From: Nitzschia sp. pyKryTriq1
Taxonomy: Eukaryota; Bacillariophyta; Bacillariophyceae; Bacillariales; Bacillariaceae
Direction: 5' to 3'
DNA length: 64,000 nt
NCBI GenBank assembly: GCA_956465555.1
Contig: OY101121.1
Span: forward strand, 768,722 to 832,721
In this document: one piece after another, positions 53,512-63,268 of the stretch
Layout of the letters: each line of letters starts with the position of its first letter
Numbering within the stretch: position 1 is the stretch's first letter
Notes under the pieces: generated by a model
Seen by the model: only the letters and a program-made list of their open reading frames with translations
What the model was told of the DNA's origin: nothing
Databases searched by the model: none
Position numbers and translations under genes: made by a program

Positions 53512-54114
53512 TCACCCTCCTCTCCCTCTACCGGTACCGCGAGCGCCGCCTCCTCTACTGCCACCACGACCCCGGCCCCTTCCTGATGAAAGCTTGACTG
53601 GCTTCAATCCTGTGACCTTTTCGGCCTCCAACGCGGCCAACAAGGACTCTGCTGCCACAATTTTAGCCGAGTCTCCAGATGCATTGGCCTCCTCTACCTT
53701 TTTCTTGGCTGACGCAATCTTATCCTCCTTTGCTTTCGCCTGCTGGGTGGCTTCTTCTTTGACAGCCCGTTCGACACAATCACGACATCGACTCTTTCCA
53801 TCTCCTTTGGACCACTGGTTTCGATTGTATGATGATTGAGGCAATTCTTTTCCACAAGTAGTACCCGCACATTTCCTTCGCTCCTCGTTCGGATCTGCCT
53901 CCTCCTCAATCTTTTTATTTCGTCTAGCCTGGGCTTCTTCCCGTTCCGCTTGTTCTGCTGCCGACACGCACTGTTTGCATTTTAAGGGTGAGCCATCTTT
54001 TCGGTGCCGTTCCAGAGCCTTTTTTGAAAATTCTTCCCCCATGAGTCGTTTTCTTCGACAAGTTCCACAGTCAAAAGTTCCCGCCCACTTGTTTGTAACC
54101 ACAGGAGTCGACAT
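53512..54114 (-). CDS. Protein with two Stc1-like Cys domains and an RGG tail
   Basis: 200 residues. Two zinc-ribbon-like units: CGTCRRKRLMGEEFSKKAL...CKQC at about 18-52 and CAGTTCGKELPQSSYNRNQW...CRDC at about 85-115. Both have the C-x2-3-C...FS/Y...C-x2-C layout of the Stc1 domain; in fission yeast Stc1 links RNAi to the CLRC histone methyltransferase. A helical, Lys/Glu-rich segment with AESLLAALEAEK follows, then a C-terminal RGRGRGGSRGGGARG tail, a typical RNA-binding RGG region. ATG at 54114 (MSTPVV) is favoured over upstream in-frame ATGs. A chromatin/RNA role is inferred; two-unit copies also occur in fungal proteins with other functions. Confidence 0.7.
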   Translation of the reverse strand: MSTPVVTNKWAGTFDCGTCRRKRLMGEEFSKKALERHRKDGSPLKCKQCVSAAEQAEREEAQARRNKKIEEEADPNEERRKCAGTTCGKELPQSSYNRNQWSKGDGKSRCRDCVERAVKEEATQQAKAKEDKIASAKKKVEEANASGDSAKIVAAESLLAALEAEKVTGLKPVKLSSGRGRGRGGSRGGGARGTGRGRGG

Positions 54115-54317
54115 TATGATCCGAAAGAATACTGTCCACGGAGAGGCCGCCCTGTGCTGATTTGTACTATTTAAAAGTATGATAGAGAGAGGGGATGAAC
54201 AGCAATGCAAGTGTAGACGAATACCGCAACATTTGAAAATTTGGGTGGCTTTGAGCTTCGATCTTCGATCCTTTTTTGGCGTCGTGGTGGCTGGTCGGTG
54301 GCAACGAGATCAAGGTC

Positions 54318-55227
54318 TGGCCACCCCCAACGAACGAAGGACAGACAAGAAGTCGAACGAACACCCAAACCCGAAACCGATACCAAGAGAGACGACCGAT
54401 GAACCTCATAAGATCATCGAGTCAACCTCGGTATCGCAAATCCCAACTTCGGAATTCTAGATTAATTAGCTTTAAAAGCAACTTTCAAACCATTCAATGG
54501 CGCAACCTAGTAACCCGAAGTGGAAGGATTTCCTCCAGGAGCGGATCCAACAGGAAGGATCATGGGCGAAGGCGAAATCGGAAGGGCCACTCGACAATCT
54601 CGAACCGACGAACAACACAACAACCGAAACGATGAAGCTCGAGGTAGCAGCCTCAGGTGGAGACGCCACAATGTTGGTAGCCTTGAACGAAGGAGAAGTC
54701 AAATTCGTCCACAACATTACCTTGGCGAAGACCCAAGAGGGCTTCGTCTTGGTAGGTGTTACTAATCGGAATCGATCAGGGGCATAGGCCAACGAATTAT
54801 TTCACTAACAGTACTATACCATCGGTCTACAGTGTCCGAGAGAGTTGAGGGTTTGTTGGCGCCTGCGCCATGGCCACCCCCAACGAACGAAGGACAGACA
54901 AGAAGTCGAACGAACACCCAAACCCGAAACCGATACCAAGAGAGACGACCGATGAACCTCATAAGATCATCGAGTCAACCTCGGTATCGCAAATCCCAAC
55001 TTCGGAATTCTAGATTAATTAGCTTTAAAAACCCGCCCGCCATCCCTTCACACCTTGACAAGGACGAGGCAAGGAGATGTACCCAAGGGTATCCCCGAGA
55101 GAGGACGATCCTGCTACGCAAATCGGAATCGATCAGGGGCATAGGCCAACGAATTATTTCACTAACAGTACTATACCATCGGTCTACAGTGTCCGAGAGA
55201 GTTGAGGGTTTGTTGGCGCCTGCGCCA
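54318..55227. repeat. Two-unit direct-repeat cluster (A-B-C / A-D-C)
   Basis: A 160-bp element A occurs at about 54318-54477 and 54871-55030 and is nearly identical. A 106-107-bp element C occurs at about 54765-54870 and 55121-55227 and is also nearly identical. Between A and C lies B (about 287 bp) in the first unit and unrelated D (about 90 bp) in the second. Element C ends in tggcgcctgcgcca, a near-palindrome. This is the layout of a locally duplicated unit with the interior replaced or deleted, or of nested short retroelement remnants. No LTR-retrotransposon genes or clear primer-binding site are visible. Confidence 0.75.
54497..54787 (+). CDS. Small open frame within the repeat cluster (uncertain)
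   Basis: 96 residues, MAQPSNPKWKDFLQERIQQ..., running through element B into C. It looks protein-like (amphipathic, mixed composition) and starts 20 bp after repeat A, so A may be its leader and C its 3' part. In the second repeat unit this frame is missing (D replaces B). Unrecognised; it could be a remnant of a mobile element, for example a gag-like fragment, or chance. Confidence 0.35.
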   Translation: MAQPSNPKWKDFLQERIQQEGSWAKAKSEGPLDNLEPTNNTTTETMKLEVAASGGDATMLVALNEGEVKFVHNITLAKTQEGFVLVGVTNRNRSGA

Positions 55228-55646
55228 CGCGGTGCGACGTAAGGTGCGAGTGGTCAAAGGAGTCGTTGTCTTCGTCGGTGCATCGTGACGTGAGAATTCT
55301 TCTTAACAACATCTACAATCTCTGGTACCATAGACTAGCTAGTAGAGACGACTCAATAGTTAAATATCTTGGTCAACTACTACCTACTGTAGGTCTACTT
55401 GCATCCAAAGTCAGCGTTTACTTTTACCGGTATTTTTGAAAGATACGGTCGGATCTCTAGAATAAGTCGTACTAAGCCCTCGTCCAGCACAATGAAAAAT
55501 GCTGCGAGAGCATCCCTGTCAACTTTGATCGGATGTTGAGAGCTGTTCGACGTAGCTAGGCTACGTTTTCTTCCACTGGTCATCACAACATGGAAAGTCG
55601 ATCGGCTAGAAGAAAAAAAAGTAAAGTGTCAATGCATCCACAGCTC
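55228..55646. other. Intergenic, about 420 bp
   Basis: Downstream flank of the repeat cluster and of the next gene's stop. Only CTACTAGTAG-like words near 55335-55395. No gene seen. Confidence 0.35.
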
Positions 55647-56159
55647 TCAGCTTTCGTTGCTGCCCGCGTTCTTGCCCATGAAATCCAAGGCAGTCAAGAT
55701 GCTTGATGGTTTCCCGTTCACAAGGTCGCTATACTGCTGCTGCGATTTCTTGATTTGTGTCGCGATTTCGACGGCCTTCTCTCGATTGTCCACCGCTACA
55801 GAACCATCTTCCTCCACCAGACCATCAAGATCATCCGTCAGTTCAAATATTCTATCTTCAACAACTTCCGCCAGCATGGCCCGCTTCGCCCGTTCTGGAA
55901 CATCCATCTTCGCTACTTTATCTGCGCCTTTCAGAGATAATTCCTCAAATAGCATCTCTTGTTCTTTTCGGGCATCGGATGGTTCCTGGTCCAACGGGTC
56001 ATCACTTCCCTCGCCAGTTGCCATGGTGGCGATGTCGTGTGGTCGGATGCTCCGTTCTTGGTTCCGACGGCCTCTTGAGACGGAGCCTACAGCTATCCAT
56101 CCCTCTGTTTGGATCAGGAGCAATGGCATACAAAGTGAAACTAAAGTGGCCTTTATCAT
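55647..56159 (-). CDS. Hypothetical protein, possibly plastid-targeted
   Basis: 170 residues from ATG 56159. The N-terminus MIKATLVSLCMPLLLIQTEGWIAV is a signal peptide; the following Trp in EG-WIAV fits the +1 aromatic rule of diatom plastid presequences. The rest is acidic and helical: EPSDARKEQEMLFEELSLKGADKVAKMDVPERAKRAMLAEVVEDRIFELTDDLDGLVEEDG, then IATQIKKSQQQYSDLV and a final SSILTALDFMGK. No domain recognised. The frame continues upstream to 56216 but lacks a better start. Intron-less. Confidence 0.6.
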   Translation of the reverse strand: MIKATLVSLCMPLLLIQTEGWIAVGSVSRGRRNQERSIRPHDIATMATGEGSDDPLDQEPSDARKEQEMLFEELSLKGADKVAKMDVPERAKRAMLAEVVEDRIFELTDDLDGLVEEDGSVAVDNREKAVEIATQIKKSQQQYSDLVNGKPSSILTALDFMGKNAGSNES

Positions 56160-58577
56160 GATTATTCGGCACACTTCTAATGCATTTCTTGTTGTCTTGT
56201 TGTGTGTCACTATCATCGTCTGTTGGAAGCAGGTTTTGGATTTTGTTGAAGTTGCGATTCACGATGAATGAAGAAATCTGGGTCGGATGCGTCGGGATGT
56301 TGAAATCTCCGTAGTCTGTACTTCGTCAGCTGACTGATGACTCGTGGGACTACTTCCTCAGTCCCGTGTCGTGTAGTATTGCTAGTAGTTCGTCTGATCT
56401 TCCGATGCACGAACCTATCTCAAGTAAAGTAAAGTAAATTAAACTTTCGTCTCAAACTCGAGATTATGACAATGTTATTCTATCTTTGATAACTCCATTT
56501 GTTGGAATTGGATCTTTGCTCTCGCCGATCAGTCTTGGAACTGCCGGATCCAATTAATCATATCTTCCGCGCATTGCTTTCGGTTTTCAGAAGATGATCT
56601 TGCAGTTGTCTTTGTTTTCTTTTAACCATCCAACGAATCATTCAAGTTCCTTCCAGTGCTCGTTGCCAGGATTGCCGAAATGTTGGGATAGTTCTCTTGC
56701 CGCGTTGCTTCCTTCCGGCATTAACATCTAGAGGCCTGAAAAAAGGCCATAGCGGCCCAAAGTCATGTCGCACATGAAAAAATTGGCCTAAAACAGTAAT
56801 TACTTATACACGCCACTTTATACGGAACGTTGACAATAAGTGTGTACGTGACATATTACTATCAGCCACTACACAACCCGCTACGTCACAGTCCCACAAC
56901 TGCAAAATAAAAGTTTCCGCGCTAAATGAAAATCCTCAACTCTAAATAAATTCCTTCCCGCACCTCTACAGTTTTTCTACTGCAACAGCCGCACATAAAC
57001 TGCAAACCACCTCCTTTTGCGCCTTACCGATTAACCGTCCCCTAAAATTGACCCTGTACATTCCCCTTTACACCTATTTTTCACACACCACCCAAATAGT
57101 CATAAATTCAATTCTCGCCCGCAATGTCCGAATGATTCCTGGTAGGGCATCACACGTACAGCGACAGTTACTACTGTAAACACAGTAATAATAGTTGTAT
57201 TATCACATTTATCATGTGTTTTCTAAAGGGAATATTTTTGACCAATGAATTCTACATACAATGTGTGAGTAGTTATGACTGTCAATACAAGGGATGCATC
57301 TTGACTGACAAAGGCAACTGTTACACTCACACTCGCCACAACTACAAATGCAGAATAAAAACTGCAAATCCAAATAATTTCTACTGTGGGAATATTTGAA
57401 TTGATGGAGTGCGCGTTACAAAGTGCGCACTGTACTTTTGAAATGAGCTACTGGAACATTCATTTTTATACAAAATGGTTTAACAATTTTGCAAGTCCAA
57501 CGCGCGCGGAAACCAAGACGGTGGCCAGGCCCCTAGATGATGGAATGCTGAATGCTAGGGTGCATTTCGTGAAACTTGGCGGTGCTTTCGTCCTGATTGA
57601 ACTCCTTTGTGGATGAACAAGTTTGGTCGTCAATACTACTGGGGTACAATACATTTCAATTTTGCATCTTTATGGACCCATTTTCAAAAATGGGGCTGCT
57701 TTTCCGGGACGGTGGATCTTTTCAGTCTCCACTACCAGGCACTGGTACTGTAGAGTAGACTATCCAGATACTACTTGATGATGCCGTCTACATGGTGTTG
57801 AGGAAGTTCGTGGGATCGATGAGAGATAGAGGACCGGCGATGTCAAGATGAATACAAGTACTGTACCGGGTTGCTCTAGGTCAGTCCGTTGAACAACGAA
57901 CATATATGCCTGTTACATAACGAAAAATGAGATGCACGTGCGAAAGGACGGCGGAAAGTTCGTACTCATCACACTACGAGTACTTGTACTTGTACTGTAA
58001 ATATGGGTCTCGTTCGATAATTCGAACTTCCAGTGCACGTGGACATTTATATAGTACGAGTACTCTACTACTACCGGTAGAGTGGTACTGTACTAGTAGA
58101 GGGAGATAAAGACCATGAGCACGCGACAGCGAAACGGAAGAGTGATACATTGCTCTCGACCGCCAAAGTACTAGCTACAGTAAATTAGACTGCACTTTCT
58201 CTCTGTTTCACGATGTAAAGAAAAAATACTCTCTACTAGCTGGGGTAGTAGAGTACTGTACCTAGTCCCTACTCCTACATCATCTGCTGCACTCGCCTTT
58301 CTCCACCTTGAGAATAAGAGAAAGCCTGCTAAAACAGGAAGACTGGCCAAACGAGTGCTACTGCTACCAGGTGTTGACTTTTTACTTGTAGTAGTATGTT
58401 GTTGGTGATATTAGCAATGGGTTAGTAGCACGATTGCGCCTGTGTTATAAATTGATCTGCCCCAGTGATACGACAGAACTGGTAGAACTGACAATCTATC
58501 GAAATTTCAAATTGTAGCATCATGAGCTACTAGTATTGTCACTTGTTTGTGGTCTATTGTTTGTTCTTCTTATCGTG
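56160..58577. other. Gene-poor 2.4-kb region with transposon remains
   Basis: Base composition turns AT-rich from about 56750 to 57480, with many stops in all frames and a hairpin AGTGCGC/GCGCACT at about 57409-57432. A decayed copia piece lies at its left (separate entry). Around 57480-57660 both strands have readable but broken coding-like stretches that I cannot assign. From 57720 on, the usual CTACTAGTAG/ACCGGT words return (58064-58080, 58236-58255). No supported gene. Confidence 0.45.
56560..56730 (-). pseudogene. Decayed Ty1/copia RNase H-region fragment
   Basis: Read on the minus strand, 56725-56585 gives ARELSQHFGNPGNEHWKELE, a stop, FVGWLKENKDNCKIIF, a stop, then KPKAMR. NPGxEHWKxLxRFVGYLKxNK...KPK is the characteristic link between reverse transcriptase and RNase H in Ty1/copia elements. 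Two in-frame stops show it is dead. No LTRs were found nearby. Confidence 0.6.
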
Positions 58578-58955
58578 CTAGCAGTGCATTTCAGCAAACT
58601 CAAGGTTGGTGCGGCAAGTAGGGCACGACTGGTTTTGGTATCTCCAGTCATTGACACATGAGCGATGGAAGACATGACCACATGGCAGAGTATCGTGGGG
58701 GCCGTCGTTGGCTTTCAAGTCTTCCCAGCAGACCAAGCACTCTTTCATGCAATCTTCTTCTTTGTCGGACGGAGCAACATGGTGTAAACTGAACTTGCAA
58801 GGGACGCAGCGTAATTCTTCGCTCGAGTTGGAGTAATCAGTCGAACTTGTGGAGGACTCCTCGTCAGTTTCCTTGTCAGTGTCGAGTATTTTGGTCGGGG
58901 TCGTTTTCGTCTTGAGATTCGAAGAACCGTTCGTTGTGTGAGATAGCATGGTCAT
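58578..58955 (-). CDS. RING-H2 finger protein
   Basis: 125 residues from ATG 58955 (MTMLSHTT). The C-terminal half is a full RING-H2: CLVCWED-x..-CGHVFHRSCVNDW-x..-CPTC (C-x2-C ... C-x-H-x2-H-x2-C ... C-x2-C), the E2-binding fold of ubiquitin ligases. The N-terminal half is Ser/Thr/Asp-rich (ESSTSSTDYSNSSEE). No membrane segment. The frame is open up to 59195 and a GTAAGA donor occurs near 59141, so an extra 5' exon starting MLTQEGSSDEK is possible; I cannot fix the acceptor. Most likely an E3 ligase; substrate unknown. Confidence 0.8.
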   Translation of the reverse strand: MTMLSHTTNGSSNLKTKTTPTKILDTDKETDEESSTSSTDYSNSSEELRCVPCKFSLHHVAPSDKEEDCMKECLVCWEDLKANDGPHDTLPCGHVFHRSCVNDWRYQNQSCPTCRTNLEFAEMHC

Positions 58956-59996
58956 GGGATTATTTGCCACTTTTCGCAGGCAACAAGTGTTGAAATAAAG
59001 CGTATTGGTTTTGCAAAAACTGTTGTTACACTGATGTAAATAATTTTTATGTGAATGTGAAAAAATGATCGGAGCAAATGAGATCGAGATCAAAGAAACA
59101 CAAACATGATTGACGAATCTTTTCTCGTGTTTCTTACTTTGTTCGCATCGGAAAGTCGGAAGTTTCTCATCACTCGAACCCTCCTGCGTCAGCATAGCGT
59201 GGCGGCCGGCCTCGCTCGATCCCGGCCTCTCGAGACCCAGAATAATACTGTATTATCTCGGTCATTTTAAATTTGGGACCTCTTCTCTATCCCCGCGAGC
59301 GACACAAGCAAAGCAAGAACTTGTTTTGATGACGCAGGCGTTTGGCGATAACACTAGCGATTGCGCGCGCCTTTCGGCGTGCAGGTGCACAACCTCCCAC
59401 CACCCACTGTAAGCCATAATTTCTATTTACGTTCAACTTGTTAGCCTGCGCACGTACCGGTACCCAGACTCGGATCTGGGTACGACAGTTTCGGGAACGA
59501 CCCAGTGTTTGTTTCAGACTGCGCATTACTTTATTGGGTTATGTGCTTAATGTAAGCCACCAAGAGAGCGAGTGCTTTGCCTCTACCGGTAGATGTGCGA
59601 GGAGCGCGAGGAGAGTGAAGATGAAAAGAGTCATAGTGCCACGTGTCGGGGTTGGATGACTGGAGAGAGTCCGTCGTCGTCGGTGTGGCAGTCTGAGATT
59701 AGAGTCAAAGGGGTCAGACGATGGTTCGTCTCAACACTCAACAACCGACAACTCCTCGGAGATGACAGAGGATTATATCCAGATGCTACTAGAGCTGTTT
59801 AGCTGTGATAACGAGACCAGAAACATCACGAGTACCGTAACATCGTCCCCGTAGATTGAAATCTTCCTCGACACGGGTGGGGCGTGGCTAGTCGCTGATT
59901 TCTGATGATAGTTGTCTATCCAAGCTTCGCCAAGTAGAGGATCGAGGTGGAGTTCCTTGGTCTTCTCGTAGAGCAAACCCGAGTTGGCGGTCCGGG
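58956..59996. other. Intergenic, about 1.04 kb, between divergent genes
   Basis: May include a first exon of the RING gene at 59140-59195 (minus). Otherwise there are accggta words near 59458 and 59583 and no supported gene. Confidence 0.35.
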
Positions 59997-60839
59997 ATGG
60001 GGGGTTCAAGGCTAGCAGCTCGGCGCTTCTCCCGTTCCTTATCCTCTTGGCGGCAACGGAACCACAAGTTTCACTCCTTATCGTCATCATCATCAAGCAT
60101 TTCTCCTCGGATCTCTGCATTTCCGACATTAGAGTCGGCAACTGCCAGAGCGAGGAAGCGACGACGTCGCGTTGCCAAGCTGGAGACGTTGGCCGCAAAG
60201 TCAAGTCCTGCTGCCCGCAAGCACACTACAGCGGAGAAGGATAATGTTGTACCGGCTTATCCAGAGGGGAAACCATGGAGAGTGCTGTGGCCGATTGCCC
60301 ACGGCAATCCATCGTATGTTGCAGAATTAAAACCAGTCAGGAGGATTCCGCGCTGGAGGGATATTTCTACAGCCTGGGCGAGATACTTGGAAACATGGGA
60401 AGATGGGTTACGAGGGGAACCTTCGCCAGAAAAACTGAGAAAACGAGAGGCCCTGGAAGCTGCGCAAGCAATGACTGCGACACAACCGCATGATAATGAT
60501 GTTTCCAGTGTCGATAAGCTTCAGACAAATGTGTCTCAGAATTTGCAAGTCGCCAAAGATAGTGCCGCAGACTTATTGGAACAAGCAAAGGAGAAAACGG
60601 ATATTCGTTCAAAGGATGACCTCCAGAGAGTCGCAGGCGACATGATGAAGCTGGCGACGGAATGTGTCAAAGAGTTCATGGCTGGATACCGGCAGGGGCG
60701 AGATCAGGAGGTTGACAAAATGCTTCATGAATATTTTCGGGAAGAAACACCTGACGCTGAACCAGCGGTTGAGGCCGCTGATAGTAAGAAAGAAAAGAAA
60801 TCAAAGCGGAGAAAGCCGCGGCGTGCCATTCTTCGTTAG
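59997..60839 (+). CDS. Hypothetical, probably organelle-targeted protein with C-terminal coil
   Basis: 280 residues. The first ~60 residues are rich in Arg and Ser with almost no acid (MGGSRLAARRFSRSLSSWRQRNHKF...), like a mitochondrial presequence. An ordered stretch follows at about 90-140: YPEGKPWRVLWPIAHGNPSYVAELKPVRRIPRW, WARYLETWEDGL. The C-terminal part is helical (LQVAKDSAADLLEQAKEKTDI, GDMMKLATECVKEFMAGYRQGRDQEVDKML) and ends in a Lys/Arg tail. No known domain. ATG 59997 is the first good start. A structural or ribosome-associated mitochondrial protein is one guess only. Confidence 0.6.
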   Translation: MGGSRLAARRFSRSLSSWRQRNHKFHSLSSSSSSISPRISAFPTLESATARARKRRRRVAKLETLAAKSSPAARKHTTAEKDNVVPAYPEGKPWRVLWPIAHGNPSYVAELKPVRRIPRWRDISTAWARYLETWEDGLRGEPSPEKLRKREALEAAQAMTATQPHDNDVSSVDKLQTNVSQNLQVAKDSAADLLEQAKEKTDIRSKDDLQRVAGDMMKLATECVKEFMAGYRQGRDQEVDKMLHEYFREETPDAEPAVEAADSKKEKKSKRRKPRRAILR

Positions 60840-61183
60840 CGGTGAAATCGTGACATGATGTACAATGAATGCGACTGTGAGCGGAGAATTCAAGAAAATC
60901 CCGACACCGTATTGGAGGATGTTCAACTTGTCACTTGGCTTTACTTTACGATCCATCTGCCAGATAACGACGAGTAAGATGCATCGTTGCCATGATTCTC
61001 ATTGAAAAAATCATTTGATGGTTATGGGTGATGGGCGGAGATACGTGTCTGTGCTTTGTGGTGCCTGGTTTCCCCATAAAATCGATTCACTACAACGCCA
61101 CGGTAATCGGACGTCCCATTCGGATTCAGTAACAGATTTAAAACCGTGCATATTGTGGCATATTGGTGACTTCTAGCGTAAAA
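60840..61183. other. Intergenic, about 340 bp
   Basis: Tail-to-tail spacer. Nothing recognised. Confidence 0.3.
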
Positions 61184-61621
61184 TTATTCAAAAATGTGTA
61201 GCTTTTGGCGCAGGTTGATTGTCATGATGCAGTATTGCTTGACTGGCAGCGCGCTTCGAGTAGCGTTGAAGGCGATTAAATTCTTCCACAGTGTATACAG
61301 CGATGACTCGAATACCGTTGCCACTTTCAGATTTTCTGAGCGGGCTCCTGGCAGATTGTAGAGGAAGAAAAGAGTCTGGTCGTCGCTCGCAACTCTTTGT
61401 TCGGTTGCGAGGGAGTAGGAGGGAGTGGCTCGAGACAGGGCTGAAAGAAGGATCACTTCTTGTGGGAGAGCGTCCCAATCCTCTTCCTCGTCGTGCTGTC
61501 CTATCGTCAGTCTCCCCGAATCGCCTTGATGATGGCAGAGGTTGGCGGTCAATACCACGATGTTGGTCGTTGAATCGATTGTGTAGTAGTACGCTTGTGT
61601 TGTTGGTGGTGGTGCAGACAT
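61184..61621 (-). CDS. Possible small hypothetical protein
   Basis: 145 residues, starting MSAPPPTTQAYYYTIDSTTN with a good AGA-ATG-TC start. Ordered-looking middle: DEEEDWDALPQEVILLSALSRATPSYSLATEQRVASDDQTLFFLYNLPGARS, a mixed composition. A second open frame on the same strand (61188-61676) overlaps it but is Arg/Ser-rich and looks like its shadow. No domain recognised, no splice sites needed. It is the weakest gene call in the window. Confidence 0.4.
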   Translation of the reverse strand: MSAPPPTTQAYYYTIDSTTNIVVLTANLCHHQGDSGRLTIGQHDEEEDWDALPQEVILLSALSRATPSYSLATEQRVASDDQTLFFLYNLPGARSENLKVATVFESSLYTLWKNLIAFNATRSALPVKQYCIMTINLRQKLHIFE

Positions 61622-62235
61622 TCTTGTTTCCTGTCTCGCCTAAAGGCCATGGTGAGGGAATAGTATTATAACTCATTGAATGGATTCAATTTATCGGAGA
61701 GTTTGGTTTTATTGTTGGGTTGTTGTGGGTTTTATGATAGGGGTTTCAAAAAAAGTGGGTGGGATGTATCTACGAGTAGTAGAGGCAAAGATCCCAAGAA
61801 GACGATAAAGTGAACTGACTACTGTGCATACAAGTACCGGTACAGGTGCATGCAGTTTTCAATAACAACTGGGGAACTCAGAACGGCATGGGCATAAATG
61901 TAAAATATCAAGTGGTCATTGTGGGGTCATCCGTCATTGATCGTGCATAACAGTACAAACGATCAATTCGATTAGACAATTTCGAAACTTCAGGCCACTA
62001 AAAATAGCGTATCGCCTTTTTTGGTCTTTCCAAAACGGGTTAACACGATTCCTTCCTGTTGTGTCCATTGTCCAATAGTGAACTGCTGATGACTGATGAT
62101 AACACTATTACCTCTTCGTCTTCTCGGACTCAGACCTTGGTCACATATCAATGATGAATGATAATCAACTTGCAAGTTGATTTTAGCAAAGGCGAAGCTT
62201 TTCAATTTGTATCTCGTAACCGAAAAGAAATTACA
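61622..62235. other. Intergenic, about 610 bp
   Basis: Holds promoter sequence for the gene at 62236; contains an accggtac word near 61836 and AT-rich DNA. The frame of the next gene extends back to 62158, but the ATG at 62236 starts the signal peptide. Confidence 0.35.
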
Positions 62236-63177
62236 ATGAGGCGTTTACTGACTTCCTTTGGGATGCCCGCCGCCGTCTTGGTGGCTCAACTCTCGGTTGT
62301 CCGGGCACAGGGGACTTACTGCGAGCCCTGCGACGGAGAAACACCATCCGAGGATGATGATTGTCGAGATTTGATAGATGATGCTCAGAAGATGATTGCA
62401 AGGACACCACAGTGTGCTGCGCTTCAATTAGAACTCTTTCAAACAGGCTGTTGCACCAAACCGCCGAGGGATCGGTGCACCCTCTGTCCGGATGGAAGGT
62501 CGTTTAGTGGGAGTTCTGTGGTACCCAATTTCAACCCAGGCGATGGAGACGTTTCGTGTGCGGACCTGAATGCTGACGAGTCCTTTCTCGACTACCTCTT
62601 CGAGTCGGGAACTTGCGACGATACCTTGCTCAGGAGAAGCGCTGCATGGTGCGGTTGCCCTGGTGTGGAGAGACAGTGTTCGCTTTGTCCCAATGGAGAA
62701 CGTCCACCCAATCCTGGTCTGGTGGATCCTGTGTATTACGGATGGGACTGTGATACCTTCGATTTTGTTTCGAGTTATTTTTCGGAGGGCGAATGTAGGG
62801 GGTTGGTGGATTCCATCTTTGAATTCGACGCTTCCAGTTTCTGTGGCTGCTCCGATTCACCCATCCCGGGCGTTTGCGACCTGTGCCCGCGTGGTCAAAT
62901 TCTAGTCAACCCCGACATGTACTTGGGGCATAACGATCGATTTACTTGTCGCGAGCTTGCATTATCAACACGATATATCCCCGCCGATGAACCTTGCGAC
63001 CGAGTTTTGTCGACTCACAGATCGAATGGATACATTCGGGCATGTTGCGCTCCGATTGAGACTGTACCAAAGAAATATGGAGGCACTGCTGGGGGGAGGG
63101 CAATGAAGGTCGGTATCCAATGGCTATCCTTGGCTATGCTGGTGTCGTCGAGTCTGTTGCTACTTTGGGGTTATTAA
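62236..63177 (+). CDS. Secreted, membrane-anchored Cys-rich repeat protein
   Basis: 313 residues. Signal peptide MRRLLTSFGMPAAVLVAQLSVVRAQG; a C-terminal hydrophobic helix (WLSLAMLVSSSLLLLWGY) suggests a membrane or GPI-like anchor. Between them are four Cys-rich units of about 65-75 residues, each opening C-x2-C-(P/D)-x-G and later containing a D-x-x-C-x-x-(L/F) and a C-(C/G)-C pair: CEPCDGE, CTLCPDGR, CSLCPNGER, CDLCPRGQ. I have seen this CxLCPxG layout only in diatom-type proteins, but cannot name a family. It could bind the cell wall or a surface ligand (inference). Confidence 0.75.
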   Translation: MRRLLTSFGMPAAVLVAQLSVVRAQGTYCEPCDGETPSEDDDCRDLIDDAQKMIARTPQCAALQLELFQTGCCTKPPRDRCTLCPDGRSFSGSSVVPNFNPGDGDVSCADLNADESFLDYLFESGTCDDTLLRRSAAWCGCPGVERQCSLCPNGERPPNPGLVDPVYYGWDCDTFDFVSSYFSEGECRGLVDSIFEFDASSFCGCSDSPIPGVCDLCPRGQILVNPDMYLGHNDRFTCRELALSTRYIPADEPCDRVLSTHRSNGYIRACCAPIETVPKKYGGTAGGRAMKVGIQWLSLAMLVSSSLLLLWGY

Positions 63178-63268
63178 AATTTTTGGCAAACCTAGCCATG
63201 CTGGTACTATATCAAATTCCACAACTCGACGACTATAAGGAATAGAATCTGATGATATCGTCCATGTG

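Noticed and set aside
54318-55227. LTR retrotransposon with element A or C as LTR and tggcgcc as primer-binding site
   Set aside because: The order A-B-C-A-D-C does not fit LTR-internal-LTR, there are no gag or pol genes, and tggcgcc is too short to call a primer-binding site.
54832-55242. 136-residue frame across the second repeat unit
   Set aside because: It only translates repeated DNA (elements C, A and C) and would contain the same peptide twice.
57214-57399. 61-residue Cys-rich frame (MCFLKGIF...) in the AT-rich island
   Set aside because: Isolated in decayed AT-rich DNA with no start context; a secreted peptide is not supported.
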